From positions 1 to 11,686 of the forward strand of contig JAITAP010000149.1 in NCBI GenBank assembly GCA_031284065.1: 11,686 nt of DNA, written 5' to 3'. The notes beneath the pieces were generated by a model, which saw only the letters and a program-made list of their open reading frames with translations, was not told the DNA's origin and ran no database searches. Below, one piece after another: positions 1-7,050 of the stretch. A program made the position numbers and the translations under genes. This stretch comes from Prevotellaceae bacterium (lineage in GTDB: Bacteria; Bacteroidota; Bacteroidia; Bacteroidales; UBA932). The stretch's first letter is position 1; each line of letters starts with the position of its first letter.

Positions 1-896
1 CCAGGATATATTTTTGATCCATCTGGTGCAGTTATTGGGTAATTCAAACTATCAGAATATTGGATGCTGCTTTTATCTAATTGTGAAATATAATATCTTC
101 CTCTGCTTGAAACATATTCATCTTGTAGTGGATATAACTTCAACCTTTCCTCTTTAGTTTTTTGTCTTCTGTTAAACCGTGTAAGTTCATTTTTCTTTGT
201 GTATGCAAATAAATATTCGTGATAAACTGATATTGTAATTGAGTCTTGTTTGCCAGAATTGATAGTTCTCCTGATAAATGTCCCTACAAGATTCTCCTCT
301 CCAAACACCTCATCGCAGAGCAGCTTGAGGTTTGCCTGTTCGTTATCGTCAATGGAGATAAAAATCACGCCGTCATCGGAGAGGAGGTTTCGGGCGAGCT
401 TCAGGCGCGGATACATCATCGAGAGCCAGTCGCTGTGGTATCTGCCGTTGCTTTTTTCGTTTTTCACAAGGCGGTTGCCCTCTTCGTCTATTTCGCCTGC
501 CTTTTCGGCATACTCGGCATTGCTTGCGCGAAAGTTGTCGTGGTACACAAAATCTTTACCGGTATTGTAGGGCGGGTCAATGTAAATCATTTTCACCTTG
601 CCGAGGTAGCTTTCTTGCAGCAACTTGAGGGCTTGCAGGTTGTCGCCGGCAATAAAGAGGTTTTCAGTGGCATCGAAGTTGACGGATTGCTCCACGTCGG
701 GTCTCAGTACTTTGTCGGTTGGCGCTGCAAACTCCACCTTTGCCATACGCTTGCCCACCCAGGTGAAGTCGTAACATTCGTCTTTGCCTTTCTCGGCTTC
801 TTCCTGCAAGTTCGCCATCATTTCACGGATACGCTCGGCAGCGGCTTCGGGATTTTCGCCAAGTGTGATTTTGGGGGGATTACTCTCGTTTGTCAT
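1..896 (-). CDS. mod: Type III (Mod-type) site-specific DNA adenine methyltransferase, N-terminal ~298 residues, cut by window edge
   Basis: The reading frame starts at the ATG at 896-894 and stays open to base 1, so the start is present and the C-terminus lies outside. The protein should transfer a methyl group from S-adenosylmethionine to adenine in a short DNA target. Visible motifs are the SAM-binding segment LFIAGDNLQALKLL (residues 80-93) and the catalytic DPPYNTG (D107-P108-P109-Y110). SAM motif before DPPY, each followed by the typical Mod spacers (YHSDWLSMM, DDGVIFISIDDNE), is the beta-class order of type III Mod subunits. Residues after about 217 enter the target-recognition region, where base composition falls sharply. 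The start overlaps the stop of the DUF4391 gene as ATGA, so translation is probably coupled. By family knowledge a Res subunit usually follows mod; that is an inference here because the sequence ends. An orphan methyltransferase cannot be excluded. Confidence 0.93.
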   Translation of the reverse strand, partial: MTNESNPPKITLGENPEAAAERIREMMANLQEEAEKGKDECYDFTWVGKRMAKVEFAAPTDKVLRPDVEQSVNFDATENLFIAGDNLQALKLLQESYLGKVKMIYIDPPYNTGKDFVYHDNFRASNAEYAEKAGEIDEEGNRLVKNEKSNGRYHSDWLSMMYPRLKLARNLLSDDGVIFISIDDNEQANLKLLCDEVFGEENLVGTFIRRTINSGKQDSITISVYHEYLFAYTKKNELTRFNRRQKTKEERLKLYPLQDEYVSSRGRYYISQLDKSSIQYSDSLNYPITAPDGSKIYP

Positions 897-1543
897 ATTG
901 CTAATGGTTTTATTTTTTGTGCTAATTCATGTCTTTTTTTCGCCAATTTATGCCGCTTGTTGTCTTGCAGCTCGTTGGCGATTTGTGCTGTGAGCTTTTT
1001 TACTTCCTGTCGAAGCTTTTTGACTTCAAGGGTTTTTGCCACTGCCGCTTCAATGCCTTTTTCGAGCGTCAACGAAAACTCCGGATCAATTTGAAGAATA
1101 TAGTTTTCGTAAATTGTTTTTACCGAGCTGCCTTTTATTTGCAGCGTGGCGCTACTTCCTAAATCTGTTTGGTAGTAATGTACTACCTTTCTTTTGGTTG
1201 ATGGGGTGCGCTCCGGCTTTATTTTGTAGGCAATGGCGTATTTGCTCTGTCCGTTGAACGAAATTTGGAACAAGATTGGGCGCGGAATAATTGAGTCAAT
1301 GGTTTCAAGCACTTTTTGGCTCAATTCCCCGCCTTTGAGCTTGATTTCAAAAATATCCAGCTCCGGAAAGCTCCTGTCGGCAGCGATATTCATTGTGGTG
1401 GGGCTGATTTTTGCGAGCCAAACAATTTTTTCCACTTGCTCAACAAACATCTGCCGGCCTTTTGAGGGAATATTCGCCTGCGCGTATATTTTCTCTTTTG
1501 GGACAAAGCGATTTACAATAATATTGGGGGGCAACTCTAACAT
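893..1543 (-). CDS. DUF4391 domain protein of a helicase/type III modification cassette
   Basis: This 216-residue protein matches, by recollection of the family, DUF4391 proteins that sit between a large SNF2-type helicase and a Mod methyltransferase in restriction-like loci. Its biochemical role is unknown to me. The first ~150 residues look like a compact mixed fold, with the conserved-looking segments LDIFEIKLKGGELS (62-75) and a TDLGSSATLQIKG stretch (126-138). The last ~55 residues (about 160-212) are rich in K, E, Q and L and should form a coiled coil, which suggests a partner-binding or scaffolding part. There is no signal peptide, membrane segment or recognisable nuclease motif. It overlaps the helicase stop by 7 bases and the mod start by 4 (ATGA), so all three are almost certainly one transcript with coupled translation. 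The family name is moderately sure; the gene itself is sure. Confidence 0.88.
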   Translation of the reverse strand: MLELPPNIIVNRFVPKEKIYAQANIPSKGRQMFVEQVEKIVWLAKISPTTMNIAADRSFPELDIFEIKLKGGELSQKVLETIDSIIPRPILFQISFNGQSKYAIAYKIKPERTPSTKRKVVHYYQTDLGSSATLQIKGSSVKTIYENYILQIDPEFSLTLEKGIEAAVAKTLEVKKLRQEVKKLTAQIANELQDNKRHKLAKKRHELAQKIKPLAI

Positions 1544-4500
1544 ATAACTAAAAAATCTATCAGCTCAAAATCATTCAGTCCTTTAACTTTTCCGGCGAGA
1601 GCCGTTGTTTCACCGGCGCTAAACAAGCTGTCTATATCGCGCTCCTCCGTTACGGTCATGATGCTGTGGACTGCCTTGCCGAGCAATTCGGAATACTTCG
1701 CCATATTCTTTCCGTCATTTGTTTCACGGTTAAACCTTGCCACCAGAGATTTGAGCGGCTTGTCTTTTCCTTTGCAGGCAAGGCGAAGCTTGTTGAGCAG
1801 CGCTTTGGGGTTTAGATGGTTGGTAATAGTATCGCCTGATTCCGACATGTAAACCATGTAGAACGGGTGCAAGCGGTTTTGCTTGTCAATATTCATGGCG
1901 TTGTTTCGATTTTTCAAAATAAAAATAACGCCTTTGGGTACTTCGGACCCGCTTTGGGCTACGGCGTGAACGCCAAAAGGCATGCCGTCGGCCTCGCCAT
2001 ACTTGCTCAATAGCTGCTGTAAATCCAGATGAAATTCATTTAACCCTAAATCTATGATGGAAATTCCCGAATCCATTTCTTCCAAATCCACCACTTCCTC
2101 TTTGAGGCGCTCAAGCTGCTTTTTTCGATAGTCCAGCTCAGGGTCAATTTTATCATCAATCACGTTGCCTTCCCTTCCCGCACTTGTCAAGCCGCCAATC
2201 TCAAAACGATTTTTCACCCTGTCTTTAAGCTTAATATAGCTGTCGAGTGAAATGTTGGGCCAGAAATTCACGAGCTGAATCTGTTCATTCTTACTCCCTA
2301 TGCGATCAATGCGCCCGAATCGTTGAATAATCCGAACGGGATTCCAATGAATATCATAGTTGACAAGGTAGTCGCAATCCTGCAAATTCTGTCCTTCGCT
2401 CACGCAGTCGGTGGCAATAAGAATATCAATATCGCCGGGGTTTGCCTTAAATAGCCTGCCTCTATCTTTCGAAACCGGAGAAAAGCAAGTCAGTACGTCG
2501 TTGAAATCAAATCCGCGGGCATTTGGCAGCGTGGTTTTTACCGGCGTATTGCCTGTTACCAAAGCAAAGGTTAGCTTATCTGTTTGTTCGCTCAAGTAAT
2601 CATACAGGTAAGTAGCCGTATCGGCAAAAGCGGTAAACAAGAGAACTTTTTTGTTGCCCTGATTGATAGGATTTTGCTCTTTACTGCGAATGGCTTCCTC
2701 CAGCTTTTTAAGCTTCAGGTCGTGCTCGGGTGTGATTGCCCTAATGGTTTCCAGTAGCTTGTCCAAAACAAGCTTATCTTCCGCAAGCTTTGTTTTCCAT
2801 CTCACCGTATCCATATCCGCCAAGTTGATTTTTTGCTTTTTCCCGACGGCCATCTCGTCTTCATCAAAATCTTCGCTGTCAAAATTGACGGTTTCTATTT
2901 CAGCTGCGCGCCCCGACTTGTATTTTTCAATCATACCAAGCGTAGAGTCAATTAAATCATACAGCCTCTCCACTGTTTTTCTAAAAGCGTAAACAGAGCT
3001 TTCCAGCCGTTTGAGCAGGTTTGTATCCATCAGGTAAAGACGTCCGAGCTCACGGTTCTCCCACGAACTTCCTCTGTCGGTTTTTGCGGTATATTTATGG
3101 GTCTGAGAAGAAAAAACAAACTTAAGCGGAGTGTATATACACAAGTTTAACTTCTGAATAGAATCGTAAATACTGTTGAAATCAATGCCCTCTACATCTG
3201 TCAAGTCGGGATAATGTGAAATGGGTTTCAACCGTTGTGGAAACTTACCGATTTTTGAGCTGTCATAGTACTTTTCGATATGCTTGCGTGAGCGGGCAAT
3301 GCTAACGCTGTCGAGCAATTCAAAGAAATCAAAATGTAAACTTTCCAGAAGTTTACCCGTTGTTCTTTCGTTTGGCGTTAATTTCGACCAATCATTAAAC
3401 GCCGTTTGTGCTTGATGAAAAATCTCATCAACCGAAAGCTTGGTTTTCAGCGTGTTGGTCAAGGTTGTAGAGTTACCCTCGCAGGCAAGCATCAGCTGAT
3501 TTCGTAAATCTGCAAAATCGGTATTTACAGGCGTAGCCGAGAGCATCAATACTTTGGTCTTCACGCCTTTGTTAATTACCTTATACATCAGGCGGTGGTA
3601 GCGATTTTCTACTTCAGCGCCATCGTCCAAAGTCTTTACTTCGCTGCCATTGCGAAAGTTGTGCGATTCGTCAATCACCAGAAGGTCGTAATTCTCCCAG
3701 CTGATACGCTGCAAGTCAATTCCGTTGCTGTCACCCCTTTCTCGAAGCAAGTCGGTGTGAAACAGCACATCATAACGTAAACGGTCGGCGGCAATAGGGT
3801 TGTTTTTGTAGTTATGTTTGAATGTGTTCCAGTTGTCGGTCAGCCGCTTTGGACAAAGCACGAGCACATTTTTATTGCGGGCTTCGTAGTATTTTATCAC
3901 GCCGAGCGCCGAAAATGTTTTACCAAGCCCAACAGAATCCGCCAAAATACAGCCGTTATGCTTTTCAAGCTTTGCAATACAACCAAGTACGGCATCTCTT
4001 TGGAAATCATATAGCATTTTCCAAATTTTGGATTGCTTAAAGCCGGTTGCCTCGTTAGGCAGAAAATCTTCATTCAGATTTTCTAAAAATTCTTTAAAGA
4101 TATTATAAAGGGAAAGAAAATAAATCATCTCCGGTGAATTTTCCTTGTAGGCGGCAGTAATATTGTCCAAAACTACGCTGGTAACATCTTTCAAACGGGA
4201 TTTATCGTTCCATATTTGCTCAAAAGTATCAAAAAACTGTTTGCCATGCGGCGCGGGCAATTTAGTTGTAGTTGTATAAGCATTATTTCCCCTGTCAAGC
4301 CCAAGCTCGGCGGTTGTAAAATTTGAAAATGGGCTGTAGGCCACTTCTTCATCAGCGTTTTTTAGGGTCATAAATGGGCTCATAAATTCGCCGGAAATGT
4401 TTGCGCAAAATTTAACTTTGCTTTTTATCCATTTTGCACATTCTTTGGCTATCGCCGATTGGCACAGCTCATTGCGAAGCTTGAGCTCAAAATCTGTCCC

Positions 4501-4770
4501 GTACAAAGCCCTTTCGTAGTGTAATCGGGGGATATAAAATTCACGTGCTTCTTTTTTCCCCTTTTCTTTGGTAAAAACATCTCCTGTAAATATGAACCTC
4601 AGCTCATCAATTTTCTCCAGCTCCTTTTTTAACGTCTGAAAAGCATACAAAGAAAAACTTGCCGCGGCAATAGAAATTTTGCTCCCTTTTTTGATTGTGC
4701 TATTGAGGTCGTCTATTACTTTATTCGTAATATTGTCAAAAATCAAAGGGTATTGTTGATTTTTACTCAT
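1537..4770 (-). CDS. SNF2-type (superfamily 2) helicase with N-terminal PLD-like domain, defence-cassette associated
   Basis: A complete 1077-residue protein that should use ATP to move on or remodel DNA. The N-terminal ~190 residues resemble the phospholipase-D-like module of related helicases (KISIAAASFS at 31-40, FIFTGD at 59-64, SNFT at 149-152). The catalytic HxK motif of active PLD nucleases is not visible, so this module may bind DNA or a partner without cutting. The first RecA-like domain carries Walker A ADSVGLGKT (277-285), motif II DESH (367-370) and motif III SATP (411-414). The second RecA-like domain begins near KVLLFTAF (708-715) and has motif V around IATDCVSEGQNLQ (785-797) and motif VI QRFGRIDRIG (816-825). 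A long helical insert with an acidic patch (631-639) separates the two lobes. It is the first gene of the cassette, overlaps DUF4391 by 7 bases, and has no Shine-Dalgarno before its ATG. It may act as an accessory translocase for modification or restriction; that role is inferred. Confidence 0.93.
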   Translation of the reverse strand: MSKNQQYPLIFDNITNKVIDDLNSTIKKGSKISIAAASFSLYAFQTLKKELEKIDELRFIFTGDVFTKEKGKKEAREFYIPRLHYERALYGTDFELKLRNELCQSAIAKECAKWIKSKVKFCANISGEFMSPFMTLKNADEEVAYSPFSNFTTAELGLDRGNNAYTTTTKLPAPHGKQFFDTFEQIWNDKSRLKDVTSVVLDNITAAYKENSPEMIYFLSLYNIFKEFLENLNEDFLPNEATGFKQSKIWKMLYDFQRDAVLGCIAKLEKHNGCILADSVGLGKTFSALGVIKYYEARNKNVLVLCPKRLTDNWNTFKHNYKNNPIAADRLRYDVLFHTDLLRERGDSNGIDLQRISWENYDLLVIDESHNFRNGSEVKTLDDGAEVENRYHRLMYKVINKGVKTKVLMLSATPVNTDFADLRNQLMLACEGNSTTLTNTLKTKLSVDEIFHQAQTAFNDWSKLTPNERTTGKLLESLHFDFFELLDSVSIARSRKHIEKYYDSSKIGKFPQRLKPISHYPDLTDVEGIDFNSIYDSIQKLNLCIYTPLKFVFSSQTHKYTAKTDRGSSWENRELGRLYLMDTNLLKRLESSVYAFRKTVERLYDLIDSTLGMIEKYKSGRAAEIETVNFDSEDFDEDEMAVGKKQKINLADMDTVRWKTKLAEDKLVLDKLLETIRAITPEHDLKLKKLEEAIRSKEQNPINQGNKKVLLFTAFADTATYLYDYLSEQTDKLTFALVTGNTPVKTTLPNARGFDFNDVLTCFSPVSKDRGRLFKANPGDIDILIATDCVSEGQNLQDCDYLVNYDIHWNPVRIIQRFGRIDRIGSKNEQIQLVNFWPNISLDSYIKLKDRVKNRFEIGGLTSAGREGNVIDDKIDPELDYRKKQLERLKEEVVDLEEMDSGISIIDLGLNEFHLDLQQLLSKYGEADGMPFGVHAVAQSGSEVPKGVIFILKNRNNAMNIDKQNRLHPFYMVYMSESGDTITNHLNPKALLNKLRLACKGKDKPLKSLVARFNRETNDGKNMAKYSELLGKAVHSIMTVTEERDIDSLFSAGETTALAGKVKGLNDFELIDFLVIC

Positions 4771-5164
4771 TTATAGGTTGTTTTCGATTTTTATTCGTTT
4801 GTTTTCTGTTGTGCTATTTTGAAGGTTTTGGCAGCAGGCATTGTTTCACCAGCTTAATAACGGACAATGCTATTCGCAATATTGACTATTGAGTAGAATA
4901 CCAATTATTTTGCACCTTTCGACAATCTAATCTTCAATTTGTAAAAAAATAAAGATAAAGATATAGCTCTTTTCTTGATAGATGATGATTTCTTATGTTT
5001 AGTTATCAACAAAAAAACAGCTGCTATACTTATATTGTTGCTGTATTTATGGCGGGAAAAGGTTTGGTTAAGCTGTTTTGCAATAGACAACACCTGAAAA
5101 ATCACACCTATCCCCCCTAAACGTTTACCGCTAAATTTCAATCGAAACATTACACACCCAGCTA
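4771..5164. other. AT-rich intergenic spacer between the ABC-F gene and the helicase cassette
   Basis: About 394 bases without a convincing gene. A GTG-initiated frame of 87 codons (5168-4905, minus) overlaps the ABC-F stop, but its K/S/I/L-rich composition looks like AT-rich noise. A weak hairpin at 4957-4972 (AAAGA / TCTTT, loop TATAGC) is followed on the minus strand by a T-rich run and could serve as a poor terminator for the ABC-F transcript. No clear TAnnTTTG promoter was found for the helicase cassette. The nearest match is TAGCATTG on the minus strand at 4872-4865, which lacks a correctly spaced TTG partner. The spacer marks a visible change in base composition between the GC-rich ABC-F gene and the AT-richer cassette, so it may be the edge of an acquired segment. 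No direct repeats or tRNA end were noticed. Confidence 0.6.
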
Positions 5165-6751
5165 TCACTCCAGCTCCATCCTCCCGTTCACCCCAATTTT
5201 CTCCACGAAGTACCGGTCGTGCGAAATGACCAGCAGGCTGCCTTTGTAGCCCTTGAGGGTTTGGGTCAGTATATGCAGGCTCGAGAGGTCGAGGTTGTTG
5301 GCAGGCTCGTCGAGGATGATGAGGTCGGGGGTTTGGTTGCTAATCATCAGGCAGCAGAGGTAGAGGCGCATTTTTTCGCCGCCGCTCAGCGCACGGCACG
5401 GCTTGCCCCACGTGTCGGGCGGGAAGAGGAAGCGGTTCAGGCGCAGCCGCACCTCGTGCGTTTCCAAGCGCTGATGGTTGTACGTGGCGGCGAGTTCCTC
5501 GACGCTGTACGGCGCGTCCGTTTGGGTGTAGCTTTGGTCTAAGTAAATCCAATGGAAGTCCGCGCGCTTGACAGCTCCGCACGACGGGCGGAGTTCGCCG
5601 GTCAGCAGCTTGACGAGCGTAGTCTTCCCCGCGCCGTTGTCGCCCGCGAGGTGAATACGGTCGTGGCTGTAGAGGGCAAAGTCCAGCGGACGCTTCCACA
5701 GTAGCCGCCCCGGCTGGTAAGCCACGTTCACCTGCCGCGCCTCCACGAGCAACTTTCCCGGATGAATAGACGCATTATCAAAATCTATCTTCAAATCTTT
5801 CAGCGCGCCTTGCTGCCGCCTCAGCTCGGACAGCTTTTCGCGGTGGCTGCCGATAATTTCCTCGTGCTTCTCCTTCAGCCCCGCCGCCGTGTTTTCGGCT
5901 GAGTTGGCCAACTTTTTCCGCAGGGCGCGGACTACTTCCGTTTTCTTTTTCTCGCCTCTGGCAAGCCGCTTCTCCTGCCGCTGCTTCACCTCCTGCGCCT
6001 TGAGGCGCGCCAGCCGGATGGCTTTCTCTTCCGCGTGGATGCTGTCGCTTAGCGCCCGATCCTCTATTTCTTTTTGCGCTTGGTAAAACGAAAAATTTCC
6101 GCCATACGTGCGGACGCCGTGCTCGGACAGCTCGCAGGTAGCATGTAGCTGGTTGAGCAGCGTTACGTCGTGGCTGACGACCACAATTGTCGCCGTGCTT
6201 TGCCGAATGTAGCGGTAGAGCAGCTGGCGGCTCGTTTCGTCGAGGTGGTTGGTCGGTTCGTCGAGCAGCGCGACGCCGGGCGCGTGGACGAGCAAGCCTG
6301 CCAGAAACAGCTTGGTCTTTTCGCCGCCGCTCAAGCTGTCCGCAGGCGCATCGAGCGCAACGTGCGACAGCCGCCAGTGGGCAAGCGCCTCCCGACACCG
6401 CGCCTCTACCGTCCAGTCGTCCGCCAAAGCGTTGTAATCCGACGGGGAAATGCTGCCGCCTGCAATGGCGTTGAGGGCGGTCAGCTTGCCCTTGACGTTC
6501 AGTATTTCCGCAACGCTCCTGCTCAGCGCGCCGGTGTGCTGGGGAACGTAGTACGGCCGGGAAGCGGACGCAACGCTCCCTCCGGCGGGTTGCAGCTCGC
6601 CCGCCATCAGCCGCAGCAGCGTGGATTTGCCCGCGCCGTTGTTACCCACAATGGCTACTTTGCTCTGTTTCGTGACAGCGAAATTCAAATGTTCAAACAG
6701 AAAATCCCGATTGGGGTAGCGATACGATAAATCGCTGATGACAATGCTCAT
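5165..6751 (-). CDS. ABC-F family ATPase (ribosome-associated translation factor or antibiotic-protection protein)
   Basis: This is a soluble protein with two nucleotide-binding domains and no membrane segments. ABC-F proteins bind the ribosomal E site and either rescue stalled translation or displace antibiotics; which of these applies cannot be read from the sequence. Counting from the chosen start, the first domain has Walker A GNNGAGKST (36-44), signature LSGGEK (140-145) and Walker B with DEPTNHLD (164-171). The second has GDNGAGKTT (370-378), LSGGEK (455-460) and DEPANNLD (481-488), then the H-switch VISHDRYF (508-515). A charged Lys/Arg/Glu-rich helical linker (about 225-325) lies between them, where ABC-F factors reach toward the ribosomal active site. 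I chose the ATG at 6751 (MSIVISDLSYRY) over the in-frame ATG ten codons upstream because family members begin just before this first strand. Length is 528 residues. It appears monocistronic, with its own promoter and leader. Confidence 0.92.
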   Translation of the reverse strand: MSIVISDLSYRYPNRDFLFEHLNFAVTKQSKVAIVGNNGAGKSTLLRLMAGELQPAGGSVASASRPYYVPQHTGALSRSVAEILNVKGKLTALNAIAGGSISPSDYNALADDWTVEARCREALAHWRLSHVALDAPADSLSGGEKTKLFLAGLLVHAPGVALLDEPTNHLDETSRQLLYRYIRQSTATIVVVSHDVTLLNQLHATCELSEHGVRTYGGNFSFYQAQKEIEDRALSDSIHAEEKAIRLARLKAQEVKQRQEKRLARGEKKKTEVVRALRKKLANSAENTAAGLKEKHEEIIGSHREKLSELRRQQGALKDLKIDFDNASIHPGKLLVEARQVNVAYQPGRLLWKRPLDFALYSHDRIHLAGDNGAGKTTLVKLLTGELRPSCGAVKRADFHWIYLDQSYTQTDAPYSVEELAATYNHQRLETHEVRLRLNRFLFPPDTWGKPCRALSGGEKMRLYLCCLMISNQTPDLIILDEPANNLDLSSLHILTQTLKGYKGSLLVISHDRYFVEKIGVNGRMELE

Positions 6752-6828
6752 GATATAGCTGATAAATGCCCGAAAAATCAAGTTGGGCAGTAACGTAAAA
6801 CCGAACTGTTGCTTGTTGCTGTTAGGCT

Positions 6829-6847
6829 GTCGGCTTCGTAAGCCGGC
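6829..6847 (-). promoter_or_regulatory. Leader hairpin upstream of the ABC-F gene
   Basis: An inverted repeat of 8 paired positions (GTCGGCTT / AAGCCGGC on the plus strand, including one G-T pair) encloses a 3-base loop. On the minus strand it falls in the untranslated leader about 78 bases before the ABC-F start, and begins two bases after the stop codon of a five-codon mini-ORF. It is not followed by a T-run, so it is not an ordinary intrinsic terminator. A regulatory role in an attenuation-type switch is inferred from position only. Confidence 0.5.
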
Positions 6848-6849
6848 TA

Positions 6850-6867
6850 TTAGCTATTCATTTTCAT
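6850..6867 (-). CDS. Putative five-codon leader mini-ORF (MKMNS) of the ABC-F gene
   Basis: ATG at 6867-6865, then Lys, Met, Asn, Ser and TAA at 6852-6850. It lies about 22 bases inside the predicted ABC-F transcript and directly before the leader hairpin. Short leader peptides control several ABC-F and erm genes in other bacteria by ribosome stalling. Here no stalling sequence is recognised, no Shine-Dalgarno is present (normal in Bacteroidota), and a frame this short can occur by chance. The six bases at 6852-6857 are also complementary to 6755-6760 just before the ABC-F start, which would permit a start-occluding pairing. Confidence 0.25.
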   Translation of the reverse strand: MKMNS

Positions 6868-6895
6868 TGGAGTGAGGATTAAATTAAGCTTGGGA

Positions 6896-6926
6896 CAAAG
6901 GTAGTAATTTCAGCTAACAGAAGCAA
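6896..6926 (-). promoter_or_regulatory. Predicted Bacteroidota-type promoter for the ABC-F gene
   Basis: On the minus strand a TTG (-33 element, 6926-6924) is followed after 20 bases by TACCTTTG (-7 element, 6903-6896), which fits the Bacteroidota consensus TTTG / TAnnTTTG. Transcription should start near 6889 and give a leader of about 135 bases before the ATG at 6751. The terminator of the preceding operon lies immediately upstream, so the ABC-F gene should be transcribed independently. Confidence 0.7.
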
Positions 6927-6938
6927 CTTTAAAGTAAG

Positions 6939-6978
6939 AAAAAAACGTTCTTCGAGGGCATGTCCTCGAAGAACGTTT
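6939..6978 (-). terminator. Intrinsic terminator ending the psd - permease - M3 peptidase operon
   Basis: Two perfect 15-base arms (AAACGTTCTTCGAGG at 6943-6957 and its complement at 6964-6978) enclose a 6-base loop. Read on the minus strand the stem is followed by a run of seven T (6945-6939, three of them inside the arm). Nothing comparable follows on the plus strand, so it terminates minus-strand transcription. It lies 73 bases after the peptidase stop codon. Confidence 0.85.
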
Positions 6979-6983
6979 AGGAA

Positions 6984-7000
6984 ACATTCCTACGGAATGT
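6984..7000. repeat. Short hairpin between peptidase stop and main terminator
   Basis: A perfect 7-base inverted repeat (ACATTCC / GGAATGT) with the 3-base loop TAC. It sits between the M3 peptidase stop and the strong terminator and would form a second stem in the same 3' untranslated region. It has no T-run of its own on either strand. It may protect the transcript end or be a piece of a dispersed palindromic repeat. Confidence 0.5.
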
Positions 7001-7050
7001 CGATTTCGTGAGGGGAACGATATTTTTTTATTAACCGTTAACTCTCAACT

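Noticed and set aside
246..1094. 282-codon plus-strand frame
   Set aside because: It is the antisense of mod and the DUF4391 gene, both of which show clear family motifs on the minus strand.
4957..4972. Weak stem AAAGA / TCTTT as a terminator of the ABC-F gene
   Set aside because: Only five mostly A-T pairs with a 6-base loop; the T-rich run after it is interrupted; too weak to call.
4905..5168. 87-codon minus-strand frame with GTG start overlapping the ABC-F stop
   Set aside because: GTG start, composition typical of AT-rich noise (K, S, I, L), no recognisable motif, and it lies in a spacer with different composition; a real small protein is not excluded.
6170..6730. 186-codon plus-strand frame and overlapping frames inside the ABC-F gene
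   Set aside because: Antisense or frame-shifted shadows with Arg/Ala-rich GC-driven composition; the ABC-F motifs in the minus frame are complete.
6752..6781. Ten-codon N-terminal extension of the ABC-F protein
   Set aside because: The extra residues MIFRAFISYI precede the usual start of the family (MSIVISDL...); the downstream ATG was preferred.
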